Shown one piece after another: positions 56,694 to 64,000 of a DNA stretch of 64,000 bases; within the stretch, counting starts at the first letter, position 1, and the number at the start of each line of letters is the position of its first letter. The notes under the pieces are model-generated. The model did not search any database and was not told where the DNA came from. It saw nothing but the letters and a program-made list of their open reading frames with translations. This stretch comes from Flavobacterium rakeshii. GTDB lineage: Bacteria; Bacteroidota; Bacteroidia; Flavobacteriales; Flavobacteriaceae. The position numbers and the translations under genes were made by a program. Location of the stretch: NCBI RefSeq assembly GCF_009741375.1, contig NZ_WOWP01000024.1:124001-188000 (forward strand). Reading direction: 5' to 3'.

Positions 56694-57392
56694 TTACAAC
56701 ATCCCTTCATCGGCAAAACTGAGATAGGCTTTCTCGGTTACTATAACATGATCCAGGATATTTATACTAAGACTTTGCCCTGCCTGCTGCATTTGTTTAG
56801 TTATTTGCCTGTCGGGCTCACTAGCCTGTAATGCTCCCGAAGGATGATTGTGTACCAATATCATTCCTGTAGCATTATGTTCCAGTGCCAGTTTAAATGC
56901 CAAACGAACATCTACTATAGTGCCTGTTATACCACCTTTACTTAGCTGGGATTTGTATATTACTTTATTAGAATTATTAAGGTACAATACCCAAAACTCC
57001 TCATGTGGTAATTCGCCTATAAGTGGCTGCATGATTTCGTAAACCGCTTTACTGGATGTTACCTTTTTCAGGTCGACTGTATCTTCCTCCCTTCTCCTTC
57101 GTCCCAGTTCGGCAGCAGCAGCTATAGTAACCGCTTTTGCTTCCCCAATTCCCTTAAAGGTCATTAATTGTTTAACCGATAGTTTTCCGAGAGCATTAAG
57201 ATTATTATCGACACTTTTTAAGATACGTTTACTGAGTTCAACAGCACTTTCATTGCGGCTGCCCGACCCGATAAGTATAGCTATGAGTTCGGCATCACTA
57301 AGAGCTGTTTTACCTTTAAGTATTAGTTTTTCTCGTGGTTTATCGTCTTCTGCCCAATATTTTATTGAGAAGCTTCCTGTGGTTTCTTCCAT
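56694..57392 (-). CDS. radC: RadC family JAMM/MPN-domain protein
   Basis: A 232-residue protein of the RadC family: an N-terminal helix-hairpin-helix region (LIAILIGSGSRNESAVELSK, MTFKGIGEAKAVTIAAAAEL) and a C-terminal MPN/JAMM domain with HNHPSG and the full metal motif H-x-H-x7-S-x2-D (HNH ... SEPD). The old link to DNA repair is doubtful; the true function is unknown. A TACTTTAA box ends four bases before the start codon, as at rlmB and rarA. Confidence 0.95.
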   Translation of the reverse strand: MEETTGSFSIKYWAEDDKPREKLILKGKTALSDAELIAILIGSGSRNESAVELSKRILKSVDNNLNALGKLSVKQLMTFKGIGEAKAVTIAAAAELGRRRREEDTVDLKKVTSSKAVYEIMQPLIGELPHEEFWVLYLNNSNKVIYKSQLSKGGITGTIVDVRLAFKLALEHNATGMILVHNHPSGALQASEPDRQITKQMQQAGQSLSINILDHVIVTEKAYLSFADEGML

Positions 57393-57396
57393 TTTA

Positions 57397-57404
57397 TTAA
57401 AGTA
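57397..57404 (-). promoter_or_regulatory. -7-like promoter element of radC (leaderless)
   Basis: The minus strand reads TACTTTAA (TAnnTTTG with a final A), four bases before the radC ATG. Confidence 0.4.
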
Positions 57405-57478
57405 AGGTTTACGAATTTAATTAAAAACTACATACTATTTTATAAAAATATTACGTTAACCTACTAAACACCTTATTA

Positions 57479-58063
57479 ATGAAGCAACTTTTACTATTAT
57501 TCCTTATCGGTTCCATTTTTAAGGCAGATGTAGAAAAAGACTTCTACGAACGCCTTTCGGATGCTGCAATTACCCTTACCGAAGACTATGTAAGGTATGA
57601 CCCTTCTTATGTAAAAATCAAATATCCTAACGGCGATGTCCCTGCACACACCGGTGTATGTACTGATGTTGTGATACGCGCTTACCGTAAACTGGACATT
57701 GATTTGCAAAAAGAAGTACATGAGGACATGAAGGCTAACTTCTCAAAATACCCTAAGTCGTGGGGGCTAAAATCTACAGATACTAATATTGACCACCGTA
57801 GGGTACCTAACCTTCAAACCTTTTTTACCCGTAAAGGAGAAAAATTAACCGTAACAAAAAAGGGAAGTGATTACAAACCGGGCGACCTTGTTACCTGGAT
57901 GCTGAATGGCAACCTACCCCACATTGGGATTGTAGTAAACAAAAAAGGAAAATCAGGCAATTATATGATTGTACACAATATAGGCAGCGGACAAGTTTTA
58001 GAAGACTGCCTCTTTGACTATTCTGTAAGCGGGCACTACCGGTACAAAAAAGAGGGACATTAA
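57479..58063 (+). CDS. DUF1287 family protein (papain-like fold candidate)
   Basis: A 194-residue exported protein; signal peptide MKQLLLLFLIGSIFKA. The body matches DUF1287: GDVPAHTGVCTDVVIRAYRK (Cys61), NFSKYPKSWG, DTNIDHRRVPNLQTFF, and YKPGDLVTWMLNGNLPHIGI (His148), then IVHNIGSG (His166/Asn167). A cysteine in a helix followed by a histidine in a GDLV...HIGIV strand is the layout of NlpC/P60-CHAP enzymes, so a periplasmic peptidoglycan hydrolase or amidase is plausible, not proven. Its stop codon lies in the loop of the shared terminator. Confidence 0.85.
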   Translation: MKQLLLLFLIGSIFKADVEKDFYERLSDAAITLTEDYVRYDPSYVKIKYPNGDVPAHTGVCTDVVIRAYRKLDIDLQKEVHEDMKANFSKYPKSWGLKSTDTNIDHRRVPNLQTFFTRKGEKLTVTKKGSDYKPGDLVTWMLNGNLPHIGIVVNKKGKSGNYMIVHNIGSGQVLEDCLFDYSVSGHYRYKKEGH

Positions 58064-58077
58064 GTCCCTCTTTTTTT
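58046..58077. terminator. Bidirectional terminator overlapping both stops
   Basis: AAAAAAGAGGGAC and GTCCCTCTTTTTTT form a perfect stem of at least 13 bp. The DUF1287 stop codon (58061-58063) is in the loop, and the convergent lipoprotein stop begins at 58078 within the T-run. Confidence 0.9.
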
Positions 58078-58696
58078 ATTTTAAATCATAACTAATAAGC
58101 CTGTATTCTTCGGCTGCGATAGGTGACGACATATATCTGCCGTGCTGAACAATCTTACCTATACCTTTTTGAAAATAATAAAAGGTAGCTACACCATCAA
58201 GATAGTCATCATAAAAATGGTCAAAAACACCTACATAAGGATACACAGTATAATTTTGCCCTTCAACAACCACATCTTTAACCTCTTGCAAACTATAACT
58301 CATTTCCCCGTTTAGTTCAGTCTCTCCTATCCTGTCATAACTAAAAGTATAATTACGTTCACCAGAATGAATTATGTAGCCGATTTCATTTACAAGTGAA
58401 CCGTTTTCGTTTACACGTAAAAACTCATCATGCTCATCAACAAGATTTGTCCCGGAATACTCTTTATGCACAAGTCTTGAGTAAATTTCTCCGTCAAACA
58501 TTTGCGTTCCTGAAACAGTTACACTATCTATTTTTTCTTCAAAGGCTTCAACACCTTCATTGTTTATACGGTACTTTTTATAGACCCAAACACTACCCTG
58601 ATTAAGGTTAAAAAATTCTGGTTCAGAATTACTTTCGTCATCAGAACATGACATAGTTATGGCTGCCAAAGCCATAATACTTAAAATTTTTTTCAT
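58076..58696 (-). CDS. Surface lipoprotein of unknown function
   Basis: A 206-residue lipoprotein. The lipobox ends TMSC at about residue 17 and the mature end reads C-S-D-D-E, a Flavobacteriia surface-export signal. The body is beta-rich, with FFNLNQGSVWVYKKYRIN, DGEIYSRLVHKEY and LQEVKDVVVEGQNYTVYPYV. I do not recognise a family. It lies 67 bases after mpl on the same strand and may be read from it, as no clear own promoter was seen. Confidence 0.8.
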   Translation of the reverse strand: MKKILSIMALAAITMSCSDDESNSEPEFFNLNQGSVWVYKKYRINNEGVEAFEEKIDSVTVSGTQMFDGEIYSRLVHKEYSGTNLVDEHDEFLRVNENGSLVNEIGYIIHSGERNYTFSYDRIGETELNGEMSYSLQEVKDVVVEGQNYTVYPYVGVFDHFYDDYLDGVATFYYFQKGIGKIVQHGRYMSSPIAAEEYRLISYDLK

Positions 58697-58763
58697 AGCA
58701 ATTTAATTGGTTTATTTTGTAAATTATTAACTACAAAAACTTTATTATATTGCTTAAAAAAAA

Positions 58764-60122
58764 TTAAATAAGTGTTTTCACATCGTTAAAATTAAGTCCG
58801 CCATAGTTACCGCTACTCATAAGTAGCAATGCTACGCCTTCGGTATCATATTTCAAGTGAAATAAATACTCTTTAAAAGCCTCCGGGTTGGTATAAATAA
58901 TAAGGTCTTCCCTATTAAAAGCTTTCGCTATCTGCTCGTAGGTAACCTCTTGAAGCTGTTTTATTTTCACAGCCTCCGGTGAGTAGAAAACCACAGCCAC
59001 ATCGGCCTTATCTAAAGCACCTTCATACTCTTTTAAAAACTCGGCATTAAGACTGCTGTAAGTATGCAGCTCAAGGCAGGCAATAAGCTTCCTGTCAGGG
59101 TACTGATCCTTAACCGCTTTTGTAGTAGCAGCCACCTTACTTGGCGAATGAGCAAAATCTTTATAAGCAACATTTTTACCGTTCTCGGCTATTTTCTCCA
59201 GTCGCTTACTCGCCCCTTTAAAAGTAGCTATAGCCTCATAAAAATCGGCTTCATCTACTCCCATATTCTGGCATATCCACTTAGCACCGGCAAGATTATT
59301 TAGATTGTGCTCTCCAAACACCTCAATAGGCATAGCACCTTCGGGAGTTTCAAGATATGTCACACCATCTTCAACCGAATAGTCCGGAGTATGGTATGGC
59401 AGTTTTCTAATTGGGTTTGAAGCAGCTTCGGCTACACGCTTAACTTCAGGGTCGTTTTCATTATAAACCAGTATACCACCGTTGGTAATTTTTTCAATAA
59501 AAATTTCAAACTGCTCTACATAGTTCTCATAGGTTGGAAATACATTAATATGATCCCAGGCAATACCGCTTATAAGTGCAATATTAGGCTGGTACAGGTG
59601 AAACTTAGGTCTCCTGTCTATAGGTGACGAAAGGTACTCATCGCCTTCCAGTACTATAAAATCGTTTTCTTCGGTTAAATGCACCATTGTATCAAAACCT
59701 TCCAGTTGGGCACCTACCATATAATCTACCTCTATATCATGGTAGTTCATTACATGAAGAATCATACTGGTTATTGTGGTTTTTCCATGAGAACCACCTA
59801 TAACAACACGGGTTTTGTTTTTAGACTGCTCATATAAAAACTCGGGGTACGAATATATTTTAAGTCCCAGTTCCTGCGCTTTTAACAACTCCGGATTATC
59901 GGCTTTGGCATGCATCCCCAAAATTACGGCATCAATATCGGCAGTAAGCTTTTCAGGAAACCATCCCATTTGCTGAGGCAAAAGCCCTTTATTTTCAAGC
60001 CTTGTACGCGATGGTTCAAAAATGGCATCATCACTGCCGGTTACCACATATCCTTTTTCGTGAAGTGCCAGTGCAAGGTTATGCATAGCGCTCCCCCCTA
60101 TTGCTATAAAATGTGTACGCAT
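58764..60122 (-). CDS. mpl: UDP-MurNAc:tripeptide ligase (Mpl, murein recycling)
   Basis: Mpl joins recycled L-Ala-D-Glu-meso-DAP to UDP-MurNAc. The 452 residues have the Mur ligase layout: N-terminal MRTHFIAIGGSAMHNLALAL, ATP loop GGSHGKTTITSM (about 108-119), LEGDEYLSSPIDRRPKFHLY, FGEHNLNNLAGAKWI, and the C-terminal YKDFAHSPSKVAATTKAV. The close relative MurC is distinguished by the conserved GGSAMHNLA and FAHSPSKV forms. The promoter has good -33 and -7 boxes about 70 bases upstream. Confidence 0.92.
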   Translation of the reverse strand: MRTHFIAIGGSAMHNLALALHEKGYVVTGSDDAIFEPSRTRLENKGLLPQQMGWFPEKLTADIDAVILGMHAKADNPELLKAQELGLKIYSYPEFLYEQSKNKTRVVIGGSHGKTTITSMILHVMNYHDIEVDYMVGAQLEGFDTMVHLTEENDFIVLEGDEYLSSPIDRRPKFHLYQPNIALISGIAWDHINVFPTYENYVEQFEIFIEKITNGGILVYNENDPEVKRVAEAASNPIRKLPYHTPDYSVEDGVTYLETPEGAMPIEVFGEHNLNNLAGAKWICQNMGVDEADFYEAIATFKGASKRLEKIAENGKNVAYKDFAHSPSKVAATTKAVKDQYPDRKLIACLELHTYSSLNAEFLKEYEGALDKADVAVVFYSPEAVKIKQLQEVTYEQIAKAFNREDLIIYTNPEAFKEYLFHLKYDTEGVALLLMSSGNYGGLNFNDVKTLI

Positions 60123-60194
60123 TTAATTTTAAATTATTTTTTATATAAGCTTCCCAACCTTACAGGGAAAATAATGCTCCATAGTATTAAATAC

Positions 60195-60222
60195 CAAAAG
60201 TAATAAAATCATAGCACAACAA
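60195..60222 (-). promoter_or_regulatory. Promoter of mpl
   Basis: The minus strand has -7 TACTTTTG (60202-60195) and -33 TTG (60222-60220) with a 17-base spacer. The leader would be about 65-70 bases and is AT-rich. Confidence 0.6.
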
Positions 60223-60253
60223 GATATTGACTATATAAAAACCCTTATAAAAC

Positions 60254-60283
60254 AAAAACGCCTCCCATATGGGAGGCGTTTTT
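60254..60283 (-). terminator. Terminator of the S46 peptidase gene
   Basis: AAAAACGCCTCCC, loop ATAT, GGGAGGCGTTTTT (60254-60283): a perfect 13-bp stem with A/T tracts on both sides, 24 bases after the stop. Confidence 0.92.
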
Positions 60284-60306
60284 TATTTGAACAAATAATA
60301 ATTAAA

Positions 60307-62451
60307 TTATTCTGCAATAGTCATTTCGTCTACAATGTGCTTAGCTCCAGAGAACTTGTCGATTACCCAAAGTACATAACGAATATCTACGTTAATAGTT
60401 CTTTGAAGTTCTTTATCAAATATTACGTCACCAGCCATTGCCTCAATGTTACCATCAAAAGCAAGACCAATAAGCTCACCTTTACCGTTTAACACAGGAG
60501 AACCAGAGTTACCACCTGTAATATCGTTATCAGTAAGGAAGTTTACCGGCATATAACCTGCTTTATCTGCATAACGACCAAAGTCTTTAGCCTCATACAT
60601 TTCAATAAGTTTTTTAGGCAGGTCAAATTCAGGATCATTTGGCTTGTATTTAGCCACTTCACCTTTCATTGTAGTGTAGTAATTTTTAGCAGCATCATTA
60701 CGACTGTCTTTAGGAAGAGTTCTTACTTTACCATAAGTTAAACGTAGTGTACTGTTAGCATCCGGATAGTATTTTACTTTCGGGTTAGCTTCTCTCATAC
60801 CCTGTACCATTAAACGGAAAGATTTAGAATAACTGTCCTGAAGAGCAGTAATATCATCCGGTACCGCTCTGTATTGAGTTAGGATGTCGTTAGAAAGTAA
60901 GAATAGAGGATCATTTTGAAGTGCCTCGGCATTTGGATTTTTAAGGAATTCCTCAACGCTTTCTTTAGATCTGAATATACTGTTCTCAAATGCGTTGTTT
61001 ACATAAGCAGTATAATCAAAGTTGTTTTCTTTACCTAATTGAGCTACAAGCGGAGCTACATCATATCCTGTAGATTTTGTAGCATATAAATGAAGCTGAG
61101 CAGCAAGCACATCTTTTTCAAGAGGCATGTATAATGTTTTATACTCTTCTGCAACAAACTCTTCTATTCTTGGTAGTACCTGAGCCCTTTGAGCTTCACC
61201 TGCCGATGCATACTGCATAAGTGCACCACCTACTCTGTATGGTAATACAGCAAAAGTACTTGTTCTTAAAAGCCCGATAAGGTAATTGTCCTGACGTGCT
61301 TTTTCGTTTGTCTTAGCATAGTATGCGTTTATGTTAGCAATAACATCACCATACTTGTCTTTATTCGCTTTTTTGTTAGCCCATTTGTTGAACTTAGCCT
61401 CACCTTTAGCTTTAGTTTCGGCAGTTTTATGTTTTGTAAGGGCGTCAATCATACCCTGACGGTTTTTCCAGTAGTTTGCTACCTGAGCATATTTTGAAGC
61501 ATAGTCAAGACGAACTGCATCGCTTTGATCCATATAAACCTTCATTCTGTCCATACCCAGTTTAGACGACTCTACCCATGCAGGGTAAGCATATTTTACA
61601 TTTTGCTCAATACCGGCTGCCGGCATCCAACGGTTAGTACGACCAGGGTAACCTAATATCATAGCAAAATCATCTTCCTGAACACCATTAAGGCTTACAG
61701 GTAAATAATGCTTAGGAGTTAACGGAACGTTGTTTGGAGAATACTCTGCCGGGTTACCGTTTGCATCTGCATAAATACGGAACATAGAGAAATCACCTGT
61801 GTGACGTGGCCACTCCCAGTTATCTGTATCGCCACCAAATTTACCAATGCTCTCCGGTGGAGTACCTACAAGACGAACGTCGTTGTAATCCTGGTAAACG
61901 AAGTAGTAGTACTCATTACCTTCAAAGAACGAACGAACAGAAACAACATATTTCCCGCCTTCGCTGTTTTCTTTTTCAATTAGAGCACTTTCCTGCTGAA
62001 TTGCTTTTTGTCTCTCTTCTTCAGTCATACTGTCGTTAACTTTAGAAAGGATTCTTTTAGAAACATCGTCCATTCTTACAAAGAAACGAACAGAAAGGCT
62101 TTTTGGCTTAAGCTCATCGCCTCTTGTTGGTGCCCAGTAACCATCTCTAAGGTAGTTTGCCTCAGGAGTTGAAAGCTCGGCAATAGCTTCATAACCACAG
62201 TGGTGGTTTGTTAAAACCAAACCTTCTTTAGAGATAACCTCTGCAGTACATCCGCCATCAAACTGTACAATAGCGTCTTTAAGGCTGTGGTTGTTAATGC
62301 TGTAAATTTCTTCAGCAGTTAACTGTAAGCCCATTTTTTGCATATCCCTGTGGTTTAAACGTTCAATGAACATTAAAAACCACATACCTTCATCTGCCCT
62401 TACAGGCATTACCATGAGTGACATGGTAAGGAACAAAATAAGTTTTTTCAT
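60307..62451 (-). CDS. S46 family dipeptidyl-peptidase (DPP7-type)
   Basis: A 714-residue periplasmic serine exopeptidase that releases dipeptides from peptides. Signal peptide to about residue 19 (MPVRA); catalytic His in LTNHHCGYEA (81-89); the Asp region in DNWEWPRHTGDFSMFRIYAD (residues about 213-232); catalytic Ser in TGGNSGSPVLNGKGELIGLA. The residue 18 after the catalytic serine is Gly, as in DPP7, not the Arg that gives DPP11 its Asp/Glu preference, so hydrophobic P1 residues are expected. Length matches the family. It is monocistronic. Confidence 0.95.
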   Translation of the reverse strand: MKKLILFLTMSLMVMPVRADEGMWFLMFIERLNHRDMQKMGLQLTAEEIYSINNHSLKDAIVQFDGGCTAEVISKEGLVLTNHHCGYEAIAELSTPEANYLRDGYWAPTRGDELKPKSLSVRFFVRMDDVSKRILSKVNDSMTEEERQKAIQQESALIEKENSEGGKYVVSVRSFFEGNEYYYFVYQDYNDVRLVGTPPESIGKFGGDTDNWEWPRHTGDFSMFRIYADANGNPAEYSPNNVPLTPKHYLPVSLNGVQEDDFAMILGYPGRTNRWMPAAGIEQNVKYAYPAWVESSKLGMDRMKVYMDQSDAVRLDYASKYAQVANYWKNRQGMIDALTKHKTAETKAKGEAKFNKWANKKANKDKYGDVIANINAYYAKTNEKARQDNYLIGLLRTSTFAVLPYRVGGALMQYASAGEAQRAQVLPRIEEFVAEEYKTLYMPLEKDVLAAQLHLYATKSTGYDVAPLVAQLGKENNFDYTAYVNNAFENSIFRSKESVEEFLKNPNAEALQNDPLFLLSNDILTQYRAVPDDITALQDSYSKSFRLMVQGMREANPKVKYYPDANSTLRLTYGKVRTLPKDSRNDAAKNYYTTMKGEVAKYKPNDPEFDLPKKLIEMYEAKDFGRYADKAGYMPVNFLTDNDITGGNSGSPVLNGKGELIGLAFDGNIEAMAGDVIFDKELQRTINVDIRYVLWVIDKFSGAKHIVDEMTIAE

Positions 62452-62624
62452 CTGATTTTTATAAGATTAAAAAGTTTAGCCAATAAGTAGCCGTATTATA
62501 TATTTTGTTACACGGTTATTATCAACTTTATTGCTTTAGTGCTGCGAATATACCTCTTTTTTGAGAATTTCGTAAAATAAACACGACGTAAAAACCGCAT
62601 GATTCCTTACTGTTTAAAAATAAA

Positions 62625-62646
62625 AAAGATGCTTAATTGCATCTTT
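62625..62646 (-). terminator. Terminator of the small membrane-protein gene
   Basis: AAAGATGC, loop TTAATT, GCATCTTT: an 8-bp perfect stem, 10 bases after the stop, followed on the minus strand by TTTTATTTTTA. Confidence 0.8.
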
Positions 62647-62655
62647 GTGTTTGGC

Positions 62656-63177
62656 TTAACATAAACCTCTAACCGTTTCCTTAGAAAGCAGTGATAACAG
62701 AAAATCTGCTATTATCTCAAAAAAAAGAAAATCTATCATCCAAATAAAAAAAACTACGCTAATAAGTGAAATATCTCTAAATGAAAGTCTTTTAAAATTT
62801 CTAACCGAAACTATACCCAAAGAAATTACTATGGATATCCAAACAAAAATTTTAAGATCTAAATTAAGGTTTTGATTTTTGTCACAAAACACAGTTATAG
62901 TGAACCACAAAGACACAAACTGATAACATGCTGACAGCAGTATAAAAACCATTTGTGCATACTTATTCATTTTTTTTACCCAAACTGCAACAATTACACT
63001 CAACAGCAAGCCTGTTATGGTGGGCAACACGTAATACAAAACATTTAACCCCTCTTTACCAAGAAAACATCTGTTAAAGATTATAAAATCAAATGCGAAC
63101 CAAAAAATAATAAAAACAGGCAGCCCTATAAAAAGAATATCTAAAACAAACGATATGATTTTTTTTAACACCTCCAT
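62656..63177 (-). CDS. Membrane protein of unknown function
   Basis: A 173-residue protein with five strongly hydrophobic segments (about 8-30, 42-66, 73-97, 107-124, 135-162), with NRCFLGKEGLN between the first two. I do not recognise a family. Codon use is A/T-rich and the protein is rich in Phe, Ile and Leu. It has its own promoter and terminator and stands between obg and the S46 peptidase gene, so it may be a strain-specific insertion in an otherwise conserved neighbourhood. Confidence 0.7.
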   Translation of the reverse strand: MEVLKKIISFVLDILFIGLPVFIIFWFAFDFIIFNRCFLGKEGLNVLYYVLPTITGLLLSVIVAVWVKKMNKYAQMVFILLSACYQFVSLWFTITVFCDKNQNLNLDLKIFVWISIVISLGIVSVRNFKRLSFRDISLISVVFFIWMIDFLFFEIIADFLLSLLSKETVRGLC

Positions 63178-63209
63178 TAATTAACAAACATTTTAGTTTA
63201 GTGATTAAC

Positions 63210-63217
63210 CAAATATA
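63210..63217 (-). promoter_or_regulatory. -7 promoter element of the membrane-protein gene
   Basis: The minus strand reads TATATTTG, 32 bases before the ATG. No exact -33 TTG was seen. Confidence 0.5.
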
Positions 63218-63285
63218 CATGGCTGTCACTACCTTAAAACCTCAACACTACTTTTTTTAGAAAACATTAACATTTAAAAACAAAA

Positions 63286-63310
63286 AATCCTGAGCATAGT
63301 GCTCAGGATT
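63286..63310 (-). terminator. Terminator of obg
   Basis: AATCCTGAGC, loop ATAGT, GCTCAGGATT: a perfect 10-bp stem followed by a T-run on the minus strand, 32 bases after the obg stop. Confidence 0.92.
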
Positions 63311-63342
63311 CTTTTATGTATCGTTAAGATTTAAATCTTTCT

Positions 63343-64000
63343 TTATGCATTAAGCATTTTCCATAGTTTATCTTTAAGTTCAACCAGTCCCTGTTGGGCT
63401 ACCGATGAGATAAACATATAAGGCACATCTTTAAGCTCTTCGTCAAGTTGTTCTTTAAGTTCGGCTTTTAGCTCATCATCCAGCATATCGCATTTTGAAA
63501 TGGCTACCAGCCTGTCTTTATCAAGCATTTCAGGGTTATACCTTCTAAGCTCATCTACAAGTATATTATACTCCTTCTTTATATCTTCGGCATCAGCCGG
63601 AACTAAGAAAAGTAACGTAGAGTTACGCTCTATATGCCTTAAAAAGTAATGCCCAAGACCTTTACCTTCGGCAGCACCTTCTATAATCCCCGGAATATCG
63701 GCAATTACAAACGACTGATAATCCCTGTAAGCCACAATACCTAAATTAGGTTTTAATGTGGTAAAAGGATAATCGGCAATTTTTGGTTTTGCAGATGTAA
63801 GCACCGATAACAGTGTAGACTTACCTGCATTAGGGAAACCTACCAAACCAACATCGGCAAGTACTTTAAGCTCAAGGATAACATCAAGTTCCTCACCTGG
63901 TAACCCAGGTTGTGAATAACGCGGCGTTTGGTTTGTAGAGCTACGGAAGTGCCAGTTACCTAAACCTCCCTTACCTCCTTTTGCTATTATTTGTTTCTCC
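63343..64000 (-). CDS. obg: GTPase Obg/CgtA (5' end beyond the window)
   Basis: An essential ribosome-associated GTPase in 50S assembly and stress control. The frame stays open to the window edge, so the gene is cut. Visible: the end of the glycine-rich Obg domain ([32 protein letters not shown]), then G1 [11 protein letters not shown]2/switch [13 protein letters not shown]3 [19 protein letters not shown]4 SKCD and a short C-terminus. An internal Met at 63846 is not the start, because it lies in the G1 region. Confidence 0.95.
   Translation of the reverse strand, partial: EKQIIAKGGKGGLGNWHFRSSTNQTPRYSQPGLPGEELDVILELKVLADVGLVGFPNAGKSTLLSVLTSAKPKIADYPFTTLKPNLGIVAYRDYQSFVIADIPGIIEGAAEGKGLGHYFLRHIERNSTLLFLVPADAEDIKKEYNILVDELRRYNPEMLDKDRLVAISKCDMLDDELKAELKEQLDEELKDVPYMFISSVAQQGLVELKDKLWKMLNA

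Overview
The window is chromosomal DNA from a member of the Bacteroidota, almost certainly the family Flavobacteriaceae (Flavobacterium or a close relative). The evidence is AT-rich DNA, -7 promoter elements of the TAnnTTTG type before most transcription units, few Shine-Dalgarno sequences, a SusC/SusD pair, C-terminal type IX secretion (T9SS) sorting domains, lipoproteins with acidic residues after the lipobox cysteine, and a str-S10-spc-alpha ribosomal supercluster without tuf. No rRNA, tRNA, CRISPR array, insertion sequence or prophage gene was seen.

Layout. 1-4.5 kb: the end of an unknown gene, recR, a sodium:solute symporter, a CoA-binding protein, a secreted carboxypeptidase-regulatory-like protein and a MarC protein. 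4.5-7.7 kb: a sulfate-assimilation operon DUF2061-cysH-cysD-cysN, with a palindromic operator at its promoter. 7.7-10.2 kb: an Rrf2 regulator placed last in an operon with two guanidino-group hydrolases (CtlX and an amidinotransferase-fold enzyme). 10.2-20 kb: citrate synthase; a LytS/LytTR-type two-component system beside a T9SS-secreted leucine-rich-repeat protein whose promoter carries a direct repeat; enolase; carA.

19.7-36.9 kb: 32 consecutive minus-strand genes run from rpsL to rplQ. Three of the larger gaps hold strong RNA hairpins, just before L3/L4, S8 and S4. In E. coli L4, S8 and S4 are the proteins that autoregulate these operons, so the hairpins are candidate autoregulatory elements. 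A promoter with matching -33 and -7 boxes precedes rpsL.

36.9-47.9 kb: an Omp85-like outer-membrane protein with a TTG start; a large T9SS-sorted metallophosphoesterase; a 487-base gap holding what looks like the fossil 3' end and terminator of a lost T9SS gene; and a divergent four-gene SusC/SusD/lipoprotein operon. 47.9-55.7 kb: rlmB, a rhomboid protease, a secreted protein, rarA, and an operon for an ABC transporter with a very histidine-rich permease loop, a DUF3299-like protein, a HAD phosphatase and an unknown secreted protein. 55.8-64 kb: a membrane-anchored LAS-type peptidase candidate, radC, a DUF1287 papain-like protein, a lipoprotein, Mpl, an S46 dipeptidyl-peptidase, a small membrane protein and the 3' part of obg.

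Most of the window is conserved housekeeping. The parts most likely to repay work are the regulatory ones: the three ribosomal hairpins, the Rrf2/cys operator, the putative LytTR repeat, the leaderless promoters of recR, rarA, radC and rlmB, and the His-rich ABC system. Function assignments come from reading motifs by eye; no database search was run.
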